Assembly: GCA_050313895.1 (NCBI GenBank) | Contig: JBNPMI010000015.1 | Strand: one strand, 5' to 3' | DNA length: 35,784 nucleotides | Source: JALFST01 sp022779285 | GTDB taxonomy: Bacteria; Bacillota; Clostridia; Tissierellales; Peptoniphilaceae | Shown here: one piece after another, positions 34,519 to 35,784 of the stretch | Numbering within the stretch: position 1 is the first letter of the stretch | Layout: every line of letters starts with the position of its first letter | Translations under genes and position numbers: made by a program | The notes under the pieces: generated by a model | Seen by the model: the letters and a program-made list of their open reading frames with translations, nothing else | Told to the model about the DNA's origin: nothing | Databases searched by the model: none

Positions 34519-34859
34519 AAAATCCTCCCAGATTTGTGTATGATGATTGTGCCGGTTCTCTTTACAAGCTCCTGTTCATTCCGGGGCACATGATGGGCGC
34601 ACCTTTCTGAATTCTTTTCATTTTCGTGAATTTATTGCATAAATCGGAAGCGGATCGAATCGCAATCAACATTCCTCACCTTTCGGCGTAACTTTATCAT
34701 ATTTGCGCCGTTTTATCCATGACACTGCATCTGACCGGAAAGGCTGTGGATATGAAAATAAGAAAGAGCGCAACCATCGCTGCGAGACTGATGGACAATC
34801 TGACATTCCGAATAAAAGCCCGCTTGCATTTCAGACCTATTTTGACAGCAATTCTATGA
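34519..34859. other. Divergent intergenic region
   Basis: No convincing gene is present. A 46-codon frame at 34720-34860 on the plus strand and a longer minus-strand frame both lack a ribosome site. The region should hold the DUF308 promoter, which I cannot pin down. Confidence 0.4.
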
Positions 34860-34886
34860 TTGAAGAGCGCCATCCGGATGTATAAT
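34860..34886 (+). promoter_or_regulatory. Candidate promoter of the small membrane-anchored protein
   Basis: A perfect TATAAT (34881-34886) follows TTGAAG (34860-34865) with a short 15-base spacer, about 33 bases before the start codon. Confidence 0.45.
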
Positions 34887-34918
34887 GAACCGGTATCGTA
34901 CATTTGGAGGCAGAGCAC

Positions 34919-35365
34919 ATGGATCGAAACAAAAATCACAAGCCTGTCAGCGTCCTCTTTTTTCTTATAGGCGTAGTACTTTTCATTACCGCAACAGGGC
35001 TTCTCATAAAAAAACACCTGCCATCACACGTTTTCACCAGTCAAAATGAGTTAGTAGCATCTTATCATGCTCATCTTAGCCACATCGATATTTACCAACA
35101 GAACAGGCGTATTGTGATCAATGCCTATTCTGATGATCGATTTGATGAACCGAATCAAATTGTGATTGACACTGAAGAAAAAATCTCTAAAGAAGATATT
35201 TCCGTTGAATGGGAGACGATTGGCGGGAAACCTGTCGATCAGGATAGCATGAGTGTGTCTGCGGCACGGGTACAAATTAAAAAAAACAATACAATCGTGT
35301 TTGATGGAATTTTTAACCTCTTTGAAGTTGGATGGAAAATATTGGACAAGGTCATCGGAGAATAA
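34919..35365 (+). CDS. Small membrane-anchored protein of unknown function
   Basis: The ATG at 34919 follows GGAGG by 8 bases; a TTG at 34904 overlaps the ribosome site and is unlikely. The 148 residues begin with a basic tail, then one hydrophobic helix at about 13-33 (VLFFLIGVVLFITATGLLI), then a soluble region rich in Asp, Glu, Ile and Val with short beta strands. It has no lipobox and no clear cleavage site, so it is probably a signal-anchored protein facing outward. I recognise no family. AT content is higher than in the sugar genes. Confidence 0.65.
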   Translation: MDRNKNHKPVSVLFFLIGVVLFITATGLLIKKHLPSHVFTSQNELVASYHAHLSHIDIYQQNRRIVINAYSDDRFDEPNQIVIDTEEKISKEDISVEWETIGGKPVDQDSMSVSAARVQIKKNNTIVFDGIFNLFEVGWKILDKVIGE

Positions 35366-35625
35366 CTCATTTGATAGAAATATTGATCAAAACGGGATGA
35401 GTCATCTTACAAATTTTATGTTCTTTGACCGAATGGTCGATTCGTGTCCAAGACTGTGGAAAAGCTCTGCAGAAGAAGTCCCGTAGAAGGGAATCTCGAA
35501 GCTCCCTGCCATGAGTTTCCTTCAGGATTCCGGCAATGATGAGCGATCGCCGGCATAATAAAAAGCCGCTCAAAATGAGCGATACCTCCCTTCCCGGTTG
35601 TCCGGAATTGGAGGTGCCGTTCACT
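35366..35625. other. Intergenic stretch with a hairpin covering a ribosome-site-like sequence
   Basis: CGCTCA/TGAGCG (35571-35585) and ACCTCC...GGAGGT (35584-35615, with an inner CGG/CCG pairing) can form in plus-strand RNA. An 85-codon minus-strand frame here has no recognisable product. Confidence 0.35.
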
Positions 35626-35694
35626 ATGATTGCTGTTTCTGAAATTATTCTATTGGGTAAGGCAAAGTCTTATTTCTTAATTACTGAATTTTAA
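35626..35694 (+). CDS. Possible 22-residue small ORF or leader peptide
   Basis: An ATG at 35626 opens 22 codons ending at TAA. GGAGGTG lies 10 bases before it, but the GGAGGT can pair with an upstream ACCTCC, which would hide it. The predicted peptide (MIAVSEIILLGKAKSYFLIT...) is hydrophobic. It may be a leader peptide or chance; the window ends before any downstream gene. Confidence 0.2.
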   Translation: MIAVSEIILLGKAKSYFLITEF

Positions 35695-35784
35695 GTAAGC
35701 TTCCTAAAAAATTTCCTATTATTGTAATTATACCGTATATGAATACATAAATAGCTGCACTTTCGTTATAAAATATAAATATAG

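Noticed and set aside
34697..35017. Minus-strand frame with a hydrophobic stretch as a small membrane protein
   Set aside because: The plausible internal ATG has no ribosome site, and the frame overlaps the better-supported plus-strand gene and its TATAAT.
35367..35624. Minus-strand 85-codon frame as a transposase remnant
   Set aside because: No transposase motif, no terminal inverted repeats and no target duplication seen.

Overview
The window looks like a chromosomal segment of a Gram-positive, low-to-mid GC Firmicute, probably a host-associated member of the Clostridia. The evidence is strong GGAGG-type ribosome sites before nearly every gene, a lipobox on the sugar-binding protein, an LPxTG-like wall-sorting tail (YPDTG), PTS genes, and a perfect match to the CcpA cre consensus. 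The taxon is an inference. I saw no tRNA, rRNA, CRISPR array or transposase gene.

Layout. (1) 1-9.4 kb, minus strand: a 2703-residue wall-anchored surface protein, followed with a 20-bp overlap by a second secreted protein with SHIRT/InlB-like repeats that runs off the left edge. An (AT)10 tract lies just upstream of the pair. (2) 9.9-17.2 kb: an L-ascorbate-type (ula) locus. It holds a DeoR regulator, a minus-strand operon for PTS IIC, IIB, UlaG lactonase, IIA and an unusual cytoplasmic beta-propeller protein, and a divergent ulaF-ulaE pair. The 3-keto-L-gulonate-6-phosphate decarboxylase (ulaD) needed to join the two halves is absent, and the histidine-rich propeller protein is an unexplained extra.

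(3) 17.4-27.7 kb, minus strand: a complete L-fucose system. In transcription order it is fucO, a DeoR regulator, kinase, fucI, fucU, ABC importer (ATPase, permease, lipoprotein) and fucA. Together these import L-fucose, mutarotate and isomerise it, phosphorylate L-fuculose, cleave it to DHAP plus L-lactaldehyde, and reduce the aldehyde to 1,2-propanediol. The kinase is of rhamnulokinase type. A promoter, a cre site and a set of TTCGTTCA repeats sit before the kinase gene.

(4) 28.2-31.8 kb: a beta-glucuronidase with all catalytic and glucuronate-recognition residues, a divergent small XRE regulator followed by a decayed membrane-protein partner, and a nitrilase-family hydrolase. (5) 32-35.8 kb: an SDR oxidoreductase, two membrane proteins, a small membrane-anchored protein of unknown function, and an AT-rich end without a clear gene.

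The common theme is use of host-derived sugars (fucose, glucuronides, an ascorbate-like acid) next to a large adhesin. The best candidate for something undescribed is the ula-type operon with the His-lined propeller protein and no ulaD.
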